A stretch of 27,500 bases of DNA from Halisarca cf. caerulea (GCA_963170055.1 CAUJGJ010000332.1:3242501-3270000); one strand, 5' to 3'; numbered from the stretch's first letter, positions 1 through 10,689 are shown. The notes: generated from the letters alone by a model not told the origin. Made by a program: numbers and translations.

Positions 1-69
1 CTTTTCCTGTATAGAGGGAAAGATAGAGAGGTAGCAAATCTAACATTCCCATTTCATTCACATTGTATA

Positions 70-85
70 CACACATGCACACACA

Positions 86-144
<59 letters not shown>

Positions 145-157
145 ACGTGTGTGTGTG
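70..157. repeat. CA/GT microsatellite
   Basis: Nearly pure CA dinucleotide run with a few CATA interruptions, switching to GT at its right end. The reading frames through it have only Cys-Val or Thr-His periodicity and are not genes. Confidence 0.95.
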
Positions 158-278
158 TTTTTCTTTTTCACAACACATGTACATGTACACATATTAACTC
201 ACCATTATATCCCTGACAGATTCTATGTGTTCTTCCTGTGAACATGCAGAATGACAGCAGAGCACAATATAATTCCAG

Positions 279-582
<304 letters not shown>

Positions 583-650
583 TTTACTACACCACTATAC
601 AAAACCATGTGTTTCTTACAGTGATCTTTTGAGTCCGTTAGAAAGATTTC

Positions 651-712
651 CAAGTGATTCGAGTTTCCAGGGCCGTAGGCGGCCCACGAGTTTTTTAAAC
701 TCGAATCACTTG
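651..712. repeat. Short inverted repeat (16-bp stem)
   Basis: CAAGTGATTCGAGTTT at 651-666 is perfectly complementary to 697-712, enclosing a 30-base GC-rich loop. It may be the end of a small foldback element. No coding function is apparent. Confidence 0.7.
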
Positions 713-764
713 TTTTTATACAGTTATTCGAATCTAATTAAAATTAAGTTACTATTCTATAACT

Positions 765-1470
765 ATATCGGTCAAGTTACCCTAATTCATTCGAATAGCT
801 CAAGTGTTTGGATTGAGCTCTGGCCATCACGTGCATGCAACATATGCAAGCCTGTACGTGGGGTTCACAAAAGGGGGTAATATACATCGTAGATACTCTC
901 TACATATTCATGCAATGTAGCATGATGCAATCATTGCACCCTATTGCATCACCTGAGTATGCATCTAAGATTCTCAGTACTAATTACTGTAAAATTTTGA
1001 TTTGTGGGCCTTGAGTCAATGAGGAAACACTATTTCCAGTTCAATGTCTGCACAAAATTAAAGGGAGGGGAGAGGGGGTTGTTCGATATATATGGAGTAA
1101 TATGGAGTACTACCGTACTCCATATTTAAAGTCCCCAGAGTCAGTGGTTTTGATTCACAGGTACCACTGCACTTAAAATCATTGTATTTATTTAATACAT
1201 AGATCAAATAAATCATTGTTGCATGCTAGTATATTGCAGTGAATTCAAAGTATAAGGCTGACATGCAGTGTGACTATATATATATACATTTAATTGAGTA
1301 CGTCCATCAATCACCATGTTGCAGCTATACCTTCTGCATGCATGTCATGCAAGTCACAAACTATTAATGAAATAGCTATAGCTATAGCACAGGACATTAT
1401 GTCCATGATTGAAAAGATAAAAATTAATACAGTATTCTTGTATATTAATGACTTCATATAATTATAGATT
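765..1470 (+). repeat. Dispersed repeat, copy 1
   Basis: This stretch aligns collinearly, with indels, to 11952-13345. Shared landmarks are a TATCGGTCAAGTTACCC start, a GTACTCCAT hairpin near 1098-1126 (about 12676-12700 in the other copy), a TTGATTCACAGGT stretch and an ending near TTCTTGTATA..TGACTTCA. The second half also resembles 7690-7955. Homology stops where the retroelement fragment at about 1465 begins. Confidence 0.75.
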
Positions 1471-1845
1471 GGATGGGAAACGACCGGATGGAGTTACCAT
1501 GATACCATGGTCTGAGGAAAGATTCTTGGTGTGCATGTCACATGTGTGGACACGTTTTGTGAATCCCATAGACAAAGAGCTGCACAAGAAGAAGGAGGTG
1601 CTGCAGCACATGCCGAGAAGGAGAAAGCCAGCAAATATGCCCATTTAGATCAAGCATAATAGTTTCATGCCAATAGCATTTGAAGCATCTGATTCTATTG
1701 GCCCAGAGTCAATGCGCTTTCTCAATCATGATCTAGGAAGATGACTGAGGTCATCTACTGGGGAGCCCAATCAGTTGCACACTTGCTGCAACGGCTCTCA
1801 GTGGCAGTTCAAGTGGGGAATTCAACTTCGGTGATGGGATCTATT
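1465..1845 (+). pseudogene. Degenerate retroelement ORF fragment (C-terminal tail)
   Basis: Conceptual translation across at least one frameshift gives, in order, DGKRPDGVTMIPW, a charged stretch ending EKEKASKYAHLDQAY, then FMPIAFEASDSIGPESMRF, and finally LLQRLSVAVQVGNS. From memory, this order is typical of the region after the reverse transcriptase domain in retroelement ORFs that are abundant in invertebrate genomes. Stops and a shift near 1535-1550 show that it is dead. The same family, but a more upstream segment, is on the minus strand at 6775-7640. The exact retroelement clade cannot be assigned from this fragment. Confidence 0.6.
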
Positions 1846-2262
1846 GGGAAAATTGATCTATATGATTGTAGTTAGGAAAATTGATCTATATGATTGTAGT
1901 TAGGTTATTTATGATAATATTATTGTAAGTAGTCTTATATAATTGTTACTATTTTATGTAATGTGTACACACATTTATCAGTCACTGTATACGTATCTGC
2001 ATAGCTAGCTGTATCTGTACGTATAGTTGTCATCTGTAGTTTTCATCTCATTCAGTATATATGTAATGAACACAATACTGTATTAATAATAATACTAATA
2101 TAATAATACTAATAATACTACTAATAATATTGTAATAATAATGATAATAATAATAGTAATAATAATAATTATAATTCTAACATGCTTGAAATTTACCACT
2201 AGCTGTTACAAAGCCATTATGCATGGTAATCAATTAATATTCTAAAGATAATATTATTAAGT
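1846..2262. repeat. AT-rich spacer with TAA trinucleotide microsatellite
   Basis: Very AT-rich DNA. The section at about 2083-2177 is an imperfect TAA/TAC trinucleotide array. A direct repeat of GGAAAATTGATCTATATGAT occurs at about 1847-1898. No gene is visible. This is the 3' side of the 299-codon ORF that follows. Confidence 0.85.
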
Positions 2263-3162
2263 CTAAGTACTAGCTTCATCGAAACCTAAAATTTGTAGTA
2301 TAGAAAATTGTGACTGCTGCAGATATTTATCTCTGTAACAATTCAACAGCAAGGCCAAGAGGGCAGCAGAGGTGGCTAGTACAAGCATATGATTACGATT
2401 CTTCTTATAATCCCGTACGCAGGCTATGTTGTCCAAAAAAAATAATCTTCCCAAGTATCGGCCAATCGTAACATGAAATGTAGATTTAATCATATTAATT
2501 AATAAGGCCGTATCCTCATTGGGGAGAGCTATAGCATGCTCATAAATGCATTGCATTTTGCCCAGTAGCTCCGATGGTACGTTAAAATTCAGACGTGAAG
2601 ACTGATGATCTGGTATATTTCTTAACAAGTCCGCCTGCTCGTCATGGTACCACCGTGTGATGTCTACCACGAAGCCGTTACAGTCCCCATGCCAAAAGAA
2701 ACTGCTCTTCATTGGGCCATATTCTTTTTTAGTCAATAGCACACCTTTGGCATGTGCAGACAACGACGACGTTTGCAAATAGCCTATAATATTCTTAGTT
2801 GTATAGCAACGATTATCCAGCATTTTATCTTCACTCTTGAACTGGAAGCAAGTGGCCCTGACTACGTGCTCTACGGATTGTTCTAGTCTGTGCCATGGCT
2901 GCAACTCCATCCCATCAAAGATCGAACGAATGGCATCTTTGTAACCGTCCCTTGTACTAGAAACGATAGGCATGTCAAACCACGTCGTATCGCACCTTTC
3001 CAAACATTGTAGACTCTTCACTTTCTGTTTCAACTCTTTCAGTTCCCTTTCTAACGAACGAAGCTCTTGGTTTATACTCTTTCCTAGCTCAGACGTCGAC
3101 TCACTTAACGTAATTTCCGCAAAAAGTCTTCTCAATTTAGAGACATCCGCTGCATCGTTCAT
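2263..3162 (-). CDS. Intronless hypothetical protein, 299 aa, coiled coil and C-terminal membrane segment
   Basis: I do not recognise the family. The ORF is uninterrupted for 299 codons in AT-rich DNA and has ordinary amino-acid composition, so it stands out from the repeat-derived frames around it. Residues about 25-57 form a charged, leucine-spaced helix (SLERELKELKQKVKSL) suggesting a short coiled coil. The middle (about 60-250) looks globular, with several cysteines (for example residues 53, 57, 105, 119 and 161) and an aromatic-rich FFWHGDCNGFVVDITRWY patch. Residues about 258-275 (HMLVLATSAALLALLLNCY) are hydrophobic enough for one membrane span, leaving a short tail of about 24 residues. 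There is no N-terminal signal peptide, so a tail-anchored topology is possible. The start is the first ATG after an upstream stop. It could be an orphan gene or a domesticated repeat-derived ORF. Confidence 0.6.
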   Translation of the reverse strand: MNDAADVSKLRRLFAEITLSESTSELGKSINQELRSLERELKELKQKVKSLQCLERCDTTWFDMPIVSSTRDGYKDAIRSIFDGMELQPWHRLEQSVEHVVRATCFQFKSEDKMLDNRCYTTKNIIGYLQTSSLSAHAKGVLLTKKEYGPMKSSFFWHGDCNGFVVDITRWYHDEQADLLRNIPDHQSSRLNFNVPSELLGKMQCIYEHAIALPNEDTALLINMIKSTFHVTIGRYLGRLFFLDNIACVRDYKKNRNHMLVLATSAALLALLLNCYRDKYLQQSQFSILQILGFDEAST

Positions 3163-3237
3163 TCTTCATGCACTCAGGTTGGATTCGTTTGACTAAGTAC
3201 AGTACTAATCCTAAGCACTGCAGCTGGTCATGCAGAA

Positions 3238-3244
3238 TTATATA
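3238..3244 (-). promoter_or_regulatory. Possible TATA box for the 299-aa ORF
   Basis: TATATAA on the minus strand about 76 bases upstream of the ATG at 3162. In AT-rich DNA this can occur by chance. Confidence 0.25.
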
Positions 3245-3321
3245 CCTCTGGTTTAATGGGAGGATTGCATGCCATTGGATGCCTCATCAATATTCATAAA
3301 AAATTCATCACTCCACCAAAT

Positions 3322-4311
3322 ACACTCAAACTTCCCTTATCTGGGCACCTTGGGACCGAGCACTGTCCGTAACACAGAAACGGCCATAACTGGGAATACA
3401 CATGTAGAGTAATGTATAGGGAGTTATGGGACACCTAAGGGTCCTCCGTTGTAGAGAAGCAACAGATGAAGTTGAAGAATAATTTACTAGCATTCCAGTT
3501 ACGGCCACATATCATCTATGATTGAACATAGAATCCAATGACTCACACTGCATATATTAAGCGAACTTCAAGATACAAAGAGTTCTTTAGGGACACTTGG
3601 GTAGGCCATTATTGGTCACGAGGCCTAATGATGGCCGCTCTTCACACACAGGGCTCTGTCTCATGTCATCAATAATTTCATTTATTTTTTTCCTAGCATG
3701 GAAAACACCATGTTTTTAGCTTTTTGATGATGTATTATTTATTTATGTTTTTTGTTATTATTAATAATAATAATTTGTGCTATAATCACTACTTTGAAAT
3801 TGAGCACTGATTTCTTAGCTTCTTCAAGACATTTTTAAGGTAGGAATACAGTAGTTGGTAACTTGTGTGCGTTTACACTGTCACAGATACCAAATTGTTT
3901 ACAATTGGATGGTGTGGTCAACAGATGGTAAACAAACCTGCACAGCAATTTTGGAATTTTGCGCACACTTCCTGAAGCCGCCGTTCGTTGATCTGGCATA
4001 CGTTACCACGTATGCCAGATCATACATACTAGGTTACTAGATACCACCATCTTTTCAAAGTGAGCTCTTACTACACGCTGTTATTAGGTTAGGAAAGCTT
4101 ATATTGAGAGGGGAAGCCTTTAGCCAAGGGGCTACTATTCTAGGCACCCTATTAGATCATAGATAATAGAAATCTAAATGAGATCATAGACCCTATAATT
4201 AGATTCATTCACATGACATCATGTGTTTATGGGGACTCAACCTGCCCATAGACAGAGGTGCCCTGATATGGGATATGGGGAGTCCGGATAAGGGGAGTAC
4301 TAGTTTGAGTG
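3322..4311. mobile_element. Candidate non-autonomous DNA transposon, about 990 bp
   Basis: The ends are inverted: CACTCAAACT at 3322 is followed closely by CCCTTATC, and the right end reads GGATAAGGGGAG..AGTTTGAGTG to 4311. Subterminal GGGCACCT at about 3344 is mirrored by AGGTGCCC at about 4256. Inside are a perfect 14-bp hairpin (3990-4003 with 4008-4021) and a short dispersed motif at 4086-4150. No transposase frame is present. Target-site duplication is not clear, though TA flanks the left end. Confidence 0.45.
4086..4150 (+). repeat. Short dispersed repeat, copy 1
   Basis: TTAGGTTAGG followed by AAGCCTTTAGCCAA..GGCTACTAT.CTAGGCACCC. The same series occurs at 8164-8234, and part of it (AAGCCTTTAGCCAA) again near 4978-4992. 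Confidence 0.6.
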
Positions 4312-5290
4312 TGTTATAGAGCCACAAGTTTGTTTTTCAATACCAGGTTAGTTTACAAGGTTTCACAGGAATGTTAGATAACACAGTGTAAGTGATATTC
4401 ATGAGTTGGCAAATGATAGTCAGGAGTAGGCAAGCTAATTCATGAGCATATCTTATTACTAGGTGCAGCACGGATGCCACATCGATATTCATAGATATCA
4501 TATGAATGTCATTAAGGACATATGAATACTATTATGCAACATAATACAGATGAATGTCATAACAGCATGAATGTCATAACAGCATTAGCCAAACATACTG
4601 TACATGCATTGCTTGATGACTTGATGTCCTTCTGCATGCATGAATCTCGATGTATTGCTTCAATAATATTCGGTATTAAATAATTTTATCGCTAAATGGT
4701 ATGACGTGCCCATGCATCTATACTAAACATGTGTGTTCTTTGTTTGAATAAGCCTTTGACATGTACTGCTAGTAACGATCAGTCCTGTATAACTAGAGTT
4801 CTTATCATGTAAATAAAAAACTCAGACCCAGTTATAGGCATGCATTCTGTTTCTGTAGTGGAAGTGCTGGTTCCAAAGTCTGTTGCATATAATGGGAGAA
4901 ATCTGATCACAGCAGTTACAGTGTACTGTTAAAGTTGGGTTGGTCATGGGATAGGCAAGGTTCTCGGTATATCTGCGAAAGCCTTTAGCCAATATATTCA
5001 CTGATACCTTGCAAGGAGATCTTTGTGGCATCTTTGGTCTGTCTGTAATTAAGCCATCCAATGCATTGACTGTGATCATTCAGAAATACTCTGTAATTAT
5101 CCTTTTCCTCATAGAGTCATAGTTACTGTAGTTGATGTTGTTTCTTATAAATGCCCAAAGTGTCTGAGCAAATCGAGTCTGAAATTGTCTGATCCAAAAT
5201 GGTAATATGCTAGCACATTTGTCCATTTGCCAATTGCTACTTATTTCTAACACTGCTAACTGGTATATATAACTGGCATTCCCCGGCTAG
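4312..5290. other. Intergenic, no gene seen
   Basis: AT-rich sequence with small local repeats of GAATGTCAT (about 4503-4585). Short ORFs here (for example 4822-5079, minus strand) lack recognisable domains, and no splice-linked continuation was found. No exon 5 equivalent of NAGLU was found immediately upstream of the relic last exon at 5291. Confidence 0.6.
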
Positions 5291-5610
5291 GTCTCATCCT
5301 ACCCAGTGGCTCCAACTGGTATATAGTACAGTCAACATTACTGCTAACCTTGTGAAAAGTTTTGCCGTTGTAACCACAAAGAACTACCAGGAGATGACCA
5401 ACCATGACATACCATCTGGTCCTTCTGACCTCTATGGAGCTGGGAACAAACCATGGACTCAGGACCCAGACCAGTTGAGGTTTCTTTGTGACGTCAACCC
5501 TACGTACTTGTGTGGGATACACATCAGAGGGGTTCCTCAAGAACTCAACCATGGGATTGGCAGAGAAGCCTAATGTCACAGTCTACCTCAAGATGAAGAT
5601 GGATAACTAG
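5291..5610 (+). pseudogene. NAGLU relic D: last exon only, broken
   Basis: Plus-strand homologue of exon 6 of the two NAGLU genes on the right. It starts after a plausible acceptor (CCCCGGCTAG) with VSSYPVAPTG, corresponding to [10 protein letters not shown], and ends at TAG 5608-5610. It is 320 bases against 312 in the intact copies, which is explained by two separate 4-base insertions. The first (about 5321-5327) creates an in-frame TAG at 5324. The second (about 5503-5507) shifts the frame just before the second cysteine of the C-terminal motif. The remainder stays very similar to copies A and B. An AATAAA lies at 5724-5729. No other exons of this copy are visible upstream, so it is a severed 3' end. 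Confidence 0.85.
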
Positions 5611-6062
5611 TGATCAGTTGTTCTGCGCTAGCCCTATTCAATGTCCTATATATGGTGTGTGTAGTGTAGTGATTAAAACTGCTGTTGTAGCTTTGACTCT
5701 CTATAATATTTTATAACACAAGGAATAAACAAGGTCATTTGTATTGTTTGATATGTTCTAATGTCATTGTCAGCATACGAGAAAAACACAGGCCTTTTAT
5801 AGCAGAATCTGGGTATAATGCTTATTACAGTACTGTACATAAAATTATGTGGTTGGTTTGTGTGTGCATGCACTTCATGTATGTATAATAATTTACATGC
5901 TAGCCCACATGCATGTACATGTGTGCATGATTCAATACGTGATCATTGTACATTCAAGGCCTATGCAGGATATATATATATAGGTACACGCATATATATA
6001 TAACAATAGTATGTCTGCGAATGGCATATAAAACTGTATACATATTATTATTACCACGTGCA
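5611..6062. other. Intergenic, 3' flank of NAGLU relic D
   Basis: AT-rich with TGCATG-rich words and a short TA run near 5968-6002. A polyadenylation signal AATAAA at 5724-5729 may be a remnant of relic D. No gene is seen. Confidence 0.6.
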
Positions 6063-6261
6063 CAGTGGAATCTGGTTAATCCGACGACATCTGTTCCTCA
6101 CGAATTATATAGATAAACCAGGTGTTGGATAAATCAGGTAGATTGTGTACAGTTTAGTGCATGATGGCCAGGGATTCACAACAGTGTCAGATGTAAATAC
6201 TTGAGGTTTTTGGATAAACCATGCATGCAGTACTAAGCATCAGATAAATCAGATGTGACTA
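6063..6261. mobile_element. MITE-like element with CAGTG..GGTTAATCCGA ends
   Basis: The left end reads CAGTGGAATCTGGTTAATCC. The reverse complement of the right end reads AGTCACATCTGATTTATCTGA. Internal GGATAAA.CAGG words recur. The ends resemble those of the larger element at 11263-11949, so they look like one family. The TA flanks are not well preserved. Confidence 0.5.
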
Positions 6262-6275
6262 TGTATATATACATA

Positions 6276-6470
6276 CAGTGGAACCTCCAAGTAGAGGACA
6301 CTTTGGGACATACAGCCTTTTGTCCTTTGTAAGGAGATTTTTCTCGATCTTTGGGAGATTAATTAATGATGTATTGAAACCATATAGGGAGGAAGTGTCT
6401 TGGGACCTCCAGCTGCATGTGTCCTTTGTAGAGAGATTGTCCTTATTTCAGAGGGTCCACTATTGGAGTT
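6276..6470. mobile_element. MITE-like element, CAGTGGAACCTCC left end
   Basis: The left end CAGTGGAACCTCC is preceded by TA (6274-6275). Internal TGTCCTTTGTA and GAGGGTCCACTATTGGAG words mirror the left end (GGACA and CTCC). The right end is degraded before the next element begins at 6490. TA target sites and CAGTG termini fit the Tc1/mariner-pogo superfamily. Confidence 0.5.
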
Positions 6471-6489
6471 TAACAAACACAGTGGATTA

Positions 6490-6719
6490 CAGTGAAACCT
6501 CCGAATAAAGGACACATAATTTGGGGCCAGCATAAATTCAGCTGATTTGTTCTTTGTAGAAATAGATGTATTCCTCATTGGGATGTTCAAATTTGTATTT
6601 TAGGAAAATACTGGGACCGTAAATCATGTCCTTTGTAAAGAGGTTTGTTTATATTATTGTTTCCTTATTTAGGAGGGTCCACTGCATATATATATATATA
6701 TATACCAGAGATTCCACTG
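6490..6719. mobile_element. MITE, TA-flanked with CAGTG termini
   Basis: The left terminus is CAGTGAAACCTCC with TA at 6488-6489. The right terminus is GAGATTCCACTG followed by TA at 6720-6721. The interior contains TGTCCTTTGTA repeats shared with 6276-6470 and 10690-10792, plus a short TA microsatellite. There is no coding capacity, so this is a non-autonomous element. Confidence 0.6.
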
Positions 6720-6774
6720 TATGCACAGTATATGCATTACATTATATTAGCTCTTTTGTATATATTGGGGGTAT

Positions 6775-7640
6775 GCAGCTCGCTTATGCCATCTGATCGG
6801 CAGAGACCCACTGGCTCCAACATAGACAGAATGTCTGCTGCAGCCAGAGCTCTCTTAACAATGTTGTTTAAGTCAATGTGGCATGGATGTCAGCCAGCAC
6901 TCTTCCTGCAATTCAGCTTCAGCCGTGTGTTCTGAGCTGTCCATGCACATGAACACCGTGCACACTGGGTGCACCGATCAGGGACACAATTTAAAGAGAT
7001 AAAACGAGCCACAGACCAACTGTACTCTGATAGCATAATCTTCCATTCACAGTCCGAGAGAAGATGCAGGCATGGCAGTAAGCCAGGCACCAGACTCTTG
7101 TTTTCTGGACTGTTAACAATATCTGGCCTTGGATCAGGGGTCTTTATATAGGCTGAGTGCTTCATCAAGGCAGATCGGGAGGCCTCCACTAATTAAAGGT
7201 GCACATGTATCCCATGCATGCCTTTTGATGGGAAGTGGCTGGGCCTGATATAGTGCATCTTCATTGTGGCCGACTCTCCAGTGATCATGCAAACACTATA
7301 CAGACTGGTGGTTGATTGGGGCCTCTCTGAGGGGTGCTGGAAGGATCAGCTTGGCAATTTGGGAGCTGCCAGCAGCAGAAACTAAAAAGGCGGAAGGTGC
7401 AAGCCTAGCAAAACTCCTAATGCCTAATCCACAAGCCTTGATGAGGAGAGAGTCCTGGGTCCATGCGTTGTCATCCAACTGAACATGGCAGATTGACTCC
7501 AGCAACTTCCTTTTGAGGTGATTCAAGTCGTTTAAAATGGGCGACTCAAAACAAGGTGCTGTACGATGTACATATGAGCACCTTTGGTAGTCTGAATGCA
7601 TTCCTTAACAAGAGCTAGAAGGGCATCCTGCATGAGAATG
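6775..7640 (-). pseudogene. Degenerate retroelement ORF, region downstream of reverse transcriptase
   Basis: Read on the minus strand from right to left, the frames give WTQDSLLIKACGLGIRS and LAPSAFLVSAAGSS (in 7296-7601), then after frameshifts ESGAWLTAMPASSLGL (about 7050), and finally DLNNIVKRALAAADILSMLE and PVGLCRSDG (about 6785-6880). This order matches the post-RT part of a retroelement polyprotein as I recall the family. The series continues conceptually with the DGKRPDG tail seen at 1465. Several frameshifts and stops show it is inactive. The RT catalytic domain itself is not in the window. Confidence 0.6.
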
Positions 7641-7689
7641 CAGGAGGGACAACCTCTCCCCCATGGTCTTCAATGCAGCACAATGTTCC

Positions 7690-7955
7690 ACCACCTATGC
7701 ATAGATCAATCATTATGTTACTAAATACCGTTATGGTACTACATGCATGCATATATATATGCATGTAAATTCCAATTTGTATAAGATTCGATTCATGCAT
7801 GTAAACATGTAACTGTACATTTTCCTGTGAGATTAATATTGTGCATTAAGCCATGCAGATCTGACATTTTCATAAGTGCTCAATTGTAGTGATTAAACTT
7901 AGGCTGACATGTATAGCGTGATTGAATATTTGAGTACCATCGATCACCATAAAGA
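7690..7955 (+). repeat. Dispersed repeat, copy 3 (partial)
   Basis: Aligns with 12785-13070 and, in its last part, with about 1235-1320. Shared pieces include ATAGATCAATCATT, GTAAATTCCAATT, AAGCCATGCAGATCT, AGGCTGACATG and TACCATC.ATCA. It is truncated on both sides relative to the copy at 11952-13345. Confidence 0.6.
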
Positions 7956-8822
7956 ATCTTCTACAGCTAGCTCTGTTGTATTGTGTTCTAGTCCATTTGT
8001 CCCACTCCACATGCATGTGTATGCTATTTGTCATTGCTACTCCATGTCCTCTGTCTCTCATTTAACTCTTCACTCCATGCGTAGTCAGTTCTATCATTTT
8101 TAGCAGTTTTCTTTTGTGTGGATATATGCCTCGTGTGTATAGCTCAGTACAACAGTTACTATGTTAGGTTAGGTTTACTTAGCTTATTTTACCTGGGAAG
8201 GCCTTTAGCCAAAGGCTACTATCCTAGGCACCCATGCATGCAGTAAAAACTATGGTCTTCTGTTAGGTATCCTAACATATCCTCAAACTGTTTGAATCTC
8301 CCATCATTATCTACACCTTTTACTTATACTCACTTCCCCCTCCACCATATCACCAGCCTTCCTCCCACTCATTAAGCACCATCACCCTCAGCCATCATAT
8401 CCTACTTTTTTGCTCACATTATTCAAATCGAAGAATTACAATGTGGTAAAAAAAAGCTAAACTATAGATATCACTCGCCACACCTTCTGCCATCTGTACC
8501 CTTCTAACTCCCTCACCATGCATTGTCACACAAAATGACTTTATCGGGCTATTGAAACTGATCCACATTGTACATGCATTTTAAAGTAGGTGTGCTGCAT
8601 GCAATGTATGCAGAATGGTTGCCAGTTGTCAATGCATGTAGTTTAAAAGCAACCAGAGCTTGATGTATAGGCATGCTGTCATGTACTTCAACAGAAGCTG
8701 CAGAGAATATGTTGGTAGCACACACACAATTGGACATGGATGATTTGGACAAAATTAATTCAGAATCTTTTCAATCAGATGCTGCATGAGTTTTGAAGCA
8801 ATATTGACGTCGGCGACAAAAA
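7956..8822. other. Intergenic, no gene seen; 5' flank of NAGLU relic C
   Basis: Contains a second copy of the GCCTTTAGCCAA..CTAGGCACCC repeat (8164-8234), then C-rich and AT-rich low-complexity DNA. TGACGTCG at 8805-8812, one base away from a cAMP-response element, lies just upstream of the relic ATG at 8823. No CACGTG box like those of the intact copies is seen. Confidence 0.5.
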
Positions 8823-10061
8823 ATGGAAGCGAGAAGCGGGTCTGTGCGACGCGAGAGTAAAGCTTTGCTGGTTAGCCTAAAATGCTTTGTCGCTGTGTGG
8901 ATCTTCATCAATTGCCTTCAATATAATGAAAAGTTATTTTTACCACGAGATATTTATTTACTTTGTCAAATAAACCCTTCACTCCTGTAGATCCTATGTC
9001 TGACGCTAGCTTCAATCGCCAAGTGCGTAGCAACCAGCGAACCGTCTCCTCCGAGAGTTAAAGGGGATCCTGTAGGCTCTGTTCAAGGGCTGATACAAAG
9101 ACTACTGGGGAGTAAGTTTGTGGACTCCTTTAAATATGAAGTGATCCAGGACCAAGGTGGACACGACGTGTTCGAAGTCGATTCAGATCCGAATTCCTCA
9201 AGATCAGTTCTGAGGGGAAACACAGGAGTAGCTCTCGCTTCTGCCTTAAACTGGTATCTGAAATACACGTGTTTCTGCTCTGTAAGTTGGGGAAGAAACG
9301 GATCTGGCAACCAGTTGTCCGTACCTCATCCTCCTCGAATGCCAAGCAGCAAGACAGTGATGGTGTCTCCAGTGAAGTACAAGTACTACATGAACGTTTG
9401 TACTGTGTCTTATTCCATGGTTTGGTGGGACTGGGAGAGGTGGGAGTTTGAGCTGGACTGGATGGCATTGAACGGTATCAACCTTCCTCTATCCTTTACC
9501 GGTCAAGAGTATGTGTGGATGGAGTTCTATCGCAGTATCGGTCTATCCGACCCAGACATCCTCGATTTTCTGTCTGGTCCCGCCTTTATGGCATGGCAGC
9601 GTATGGGTAACATCCAAAGGTGAGGAGGTCCCCTTGACATGCAGTGGATGAAGGACCAATATGAACTCCAGTTGAAGATCCTCCAGCGAAGCAGAGAGTA
9701 CGGCGCATGTCCAATGTTCTTCCTGGTACCTGCAACAATTGCACAAAAATATAATTAATATCCCAGCCACAAAATCATTCGCTCATCTGAGTGGGGTAGT
9801 TTCAACAGCACCTTCTCTGAGGACTATCTTCTTGAGCCAACAGATCCACTTTTTGTTCAACTAGCCGAGGGATTTTACAAGATGCTTATCAAGGAGTTCG
9901 GAACAGATCATTTCTTCAATGTGGACACGTACGACGAAATGACTCCGTACGTCCTCCAGCGATCCAACCTTCCTGGCTGACACTAACAAGGCGATATATA
10001 CCGGCATGGTGAATGTGGACCCAGATGCTGTGTTTGTCATGCAAGGATGGCTGTTTTTAGA
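8823..10061 (+). pseudogene. NAGLU relic C: exons 1-2 with multiple lesions
   Basis: The probable exon 1 is 8823-8870 (MEARSGSVRRESKALL, donor GTTAGC). Exon 2 is 8991-10061 (acceptor CTCCTGTAG, donor A|GTGAGTTT). Joined, the leader ...ALLILCLTLASIAKCVA would be a good signal peptide. From about residue 60 the protein is almost identical to copies A and B, including [19 protein letters not shown]. Lesions are: TGA at 9621-9623 replacing a Trp codon; a +2 and -14 indel pair near 9703-9729; a 9-base insertion carrying TAA at 9756-9758; and a 4-base insertion at about 9947-9950. The catalytic Glu is kept but its neighbour is Asp (YDEM instead of YNEM). Exons 3-6 are absent downstream. The leader differs from A and B more than the body does. 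Confidence 0.85.
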
Positions 10062-10689
10062 CAGTGAGTTTGTGTAATATACTCAATATTATTATAATAA
10101 TTATGATATATAATATTGTATATTATACACTATATATATATATATATATAATATTATTGTGGATCACCCAGAAAGGCCCGGGTAAATTTGTTCCTTCACA
10201 AGCAGTCATCTCCAAGCTTTCGTGTAACTATTGGAATTATGACAAATATGAACTTGCAAAAGGGTTATTCACATTTTTTGTTTCCCTTCCATACAAGAGT
10301 AAACCTAAAAAAAGTAAAAAATTTTGTGTGTGCGTGCATAGATCGGTCGAGTATCTATGGTGCGTGTGTGCTGGCACATGTGTGCTGGTGCATGTGTGCG
10401 GGCACGCGCGCACGTGTGTGTGTGTGTGTGTTTACGTATATTGTGGGTATATGTATGTAGTATAACCAATTCATCTGCAGCTGCTATTTTAGCTGTATGT
10501 GTGCACATGTAGTTGTGTATAAGAAGGTTTTATTAGAAGAGAGGGAGGGATGTAGTGTCTTAACTAATGTTGCTATAATTATACTGTTACTATGTTTAGA
10601 ACAGATTGTGTTACCTCGTGTGAATTGTAATGAACACGTGTGTTCTTAGTAACGGATTGAAAGAACAGTGAACAATGTCGTAGTGTTGG
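10062..10689. other. Intergenic; AT-rich then GT-rich low complexity
   Basis: A TA run occurs at about 10131-10150 and a degenerate GT/GC-rich tract at 10321-10436. The expected exon 3 of NAGLU relic C was looked for and not seen. Confidence 0.6.

Noticed and set aside
1081..1090. GTTCGA words (also about 12291) as possible tRNA T-arms
   Set aside because: No matching acceptor, D-arm or anticodon stem around them. Both belong to the dispersed repeat.
4822..5079. 85-codon minus-strand frame
   Set aside because: No domain, no homologue in the other repeats and no clear promoter or splice partner.
6278..6508. 76-codon plus-strand frame
   Set aside because: Lies across the MITE at 6276-6470, with no protein similarity apparent.
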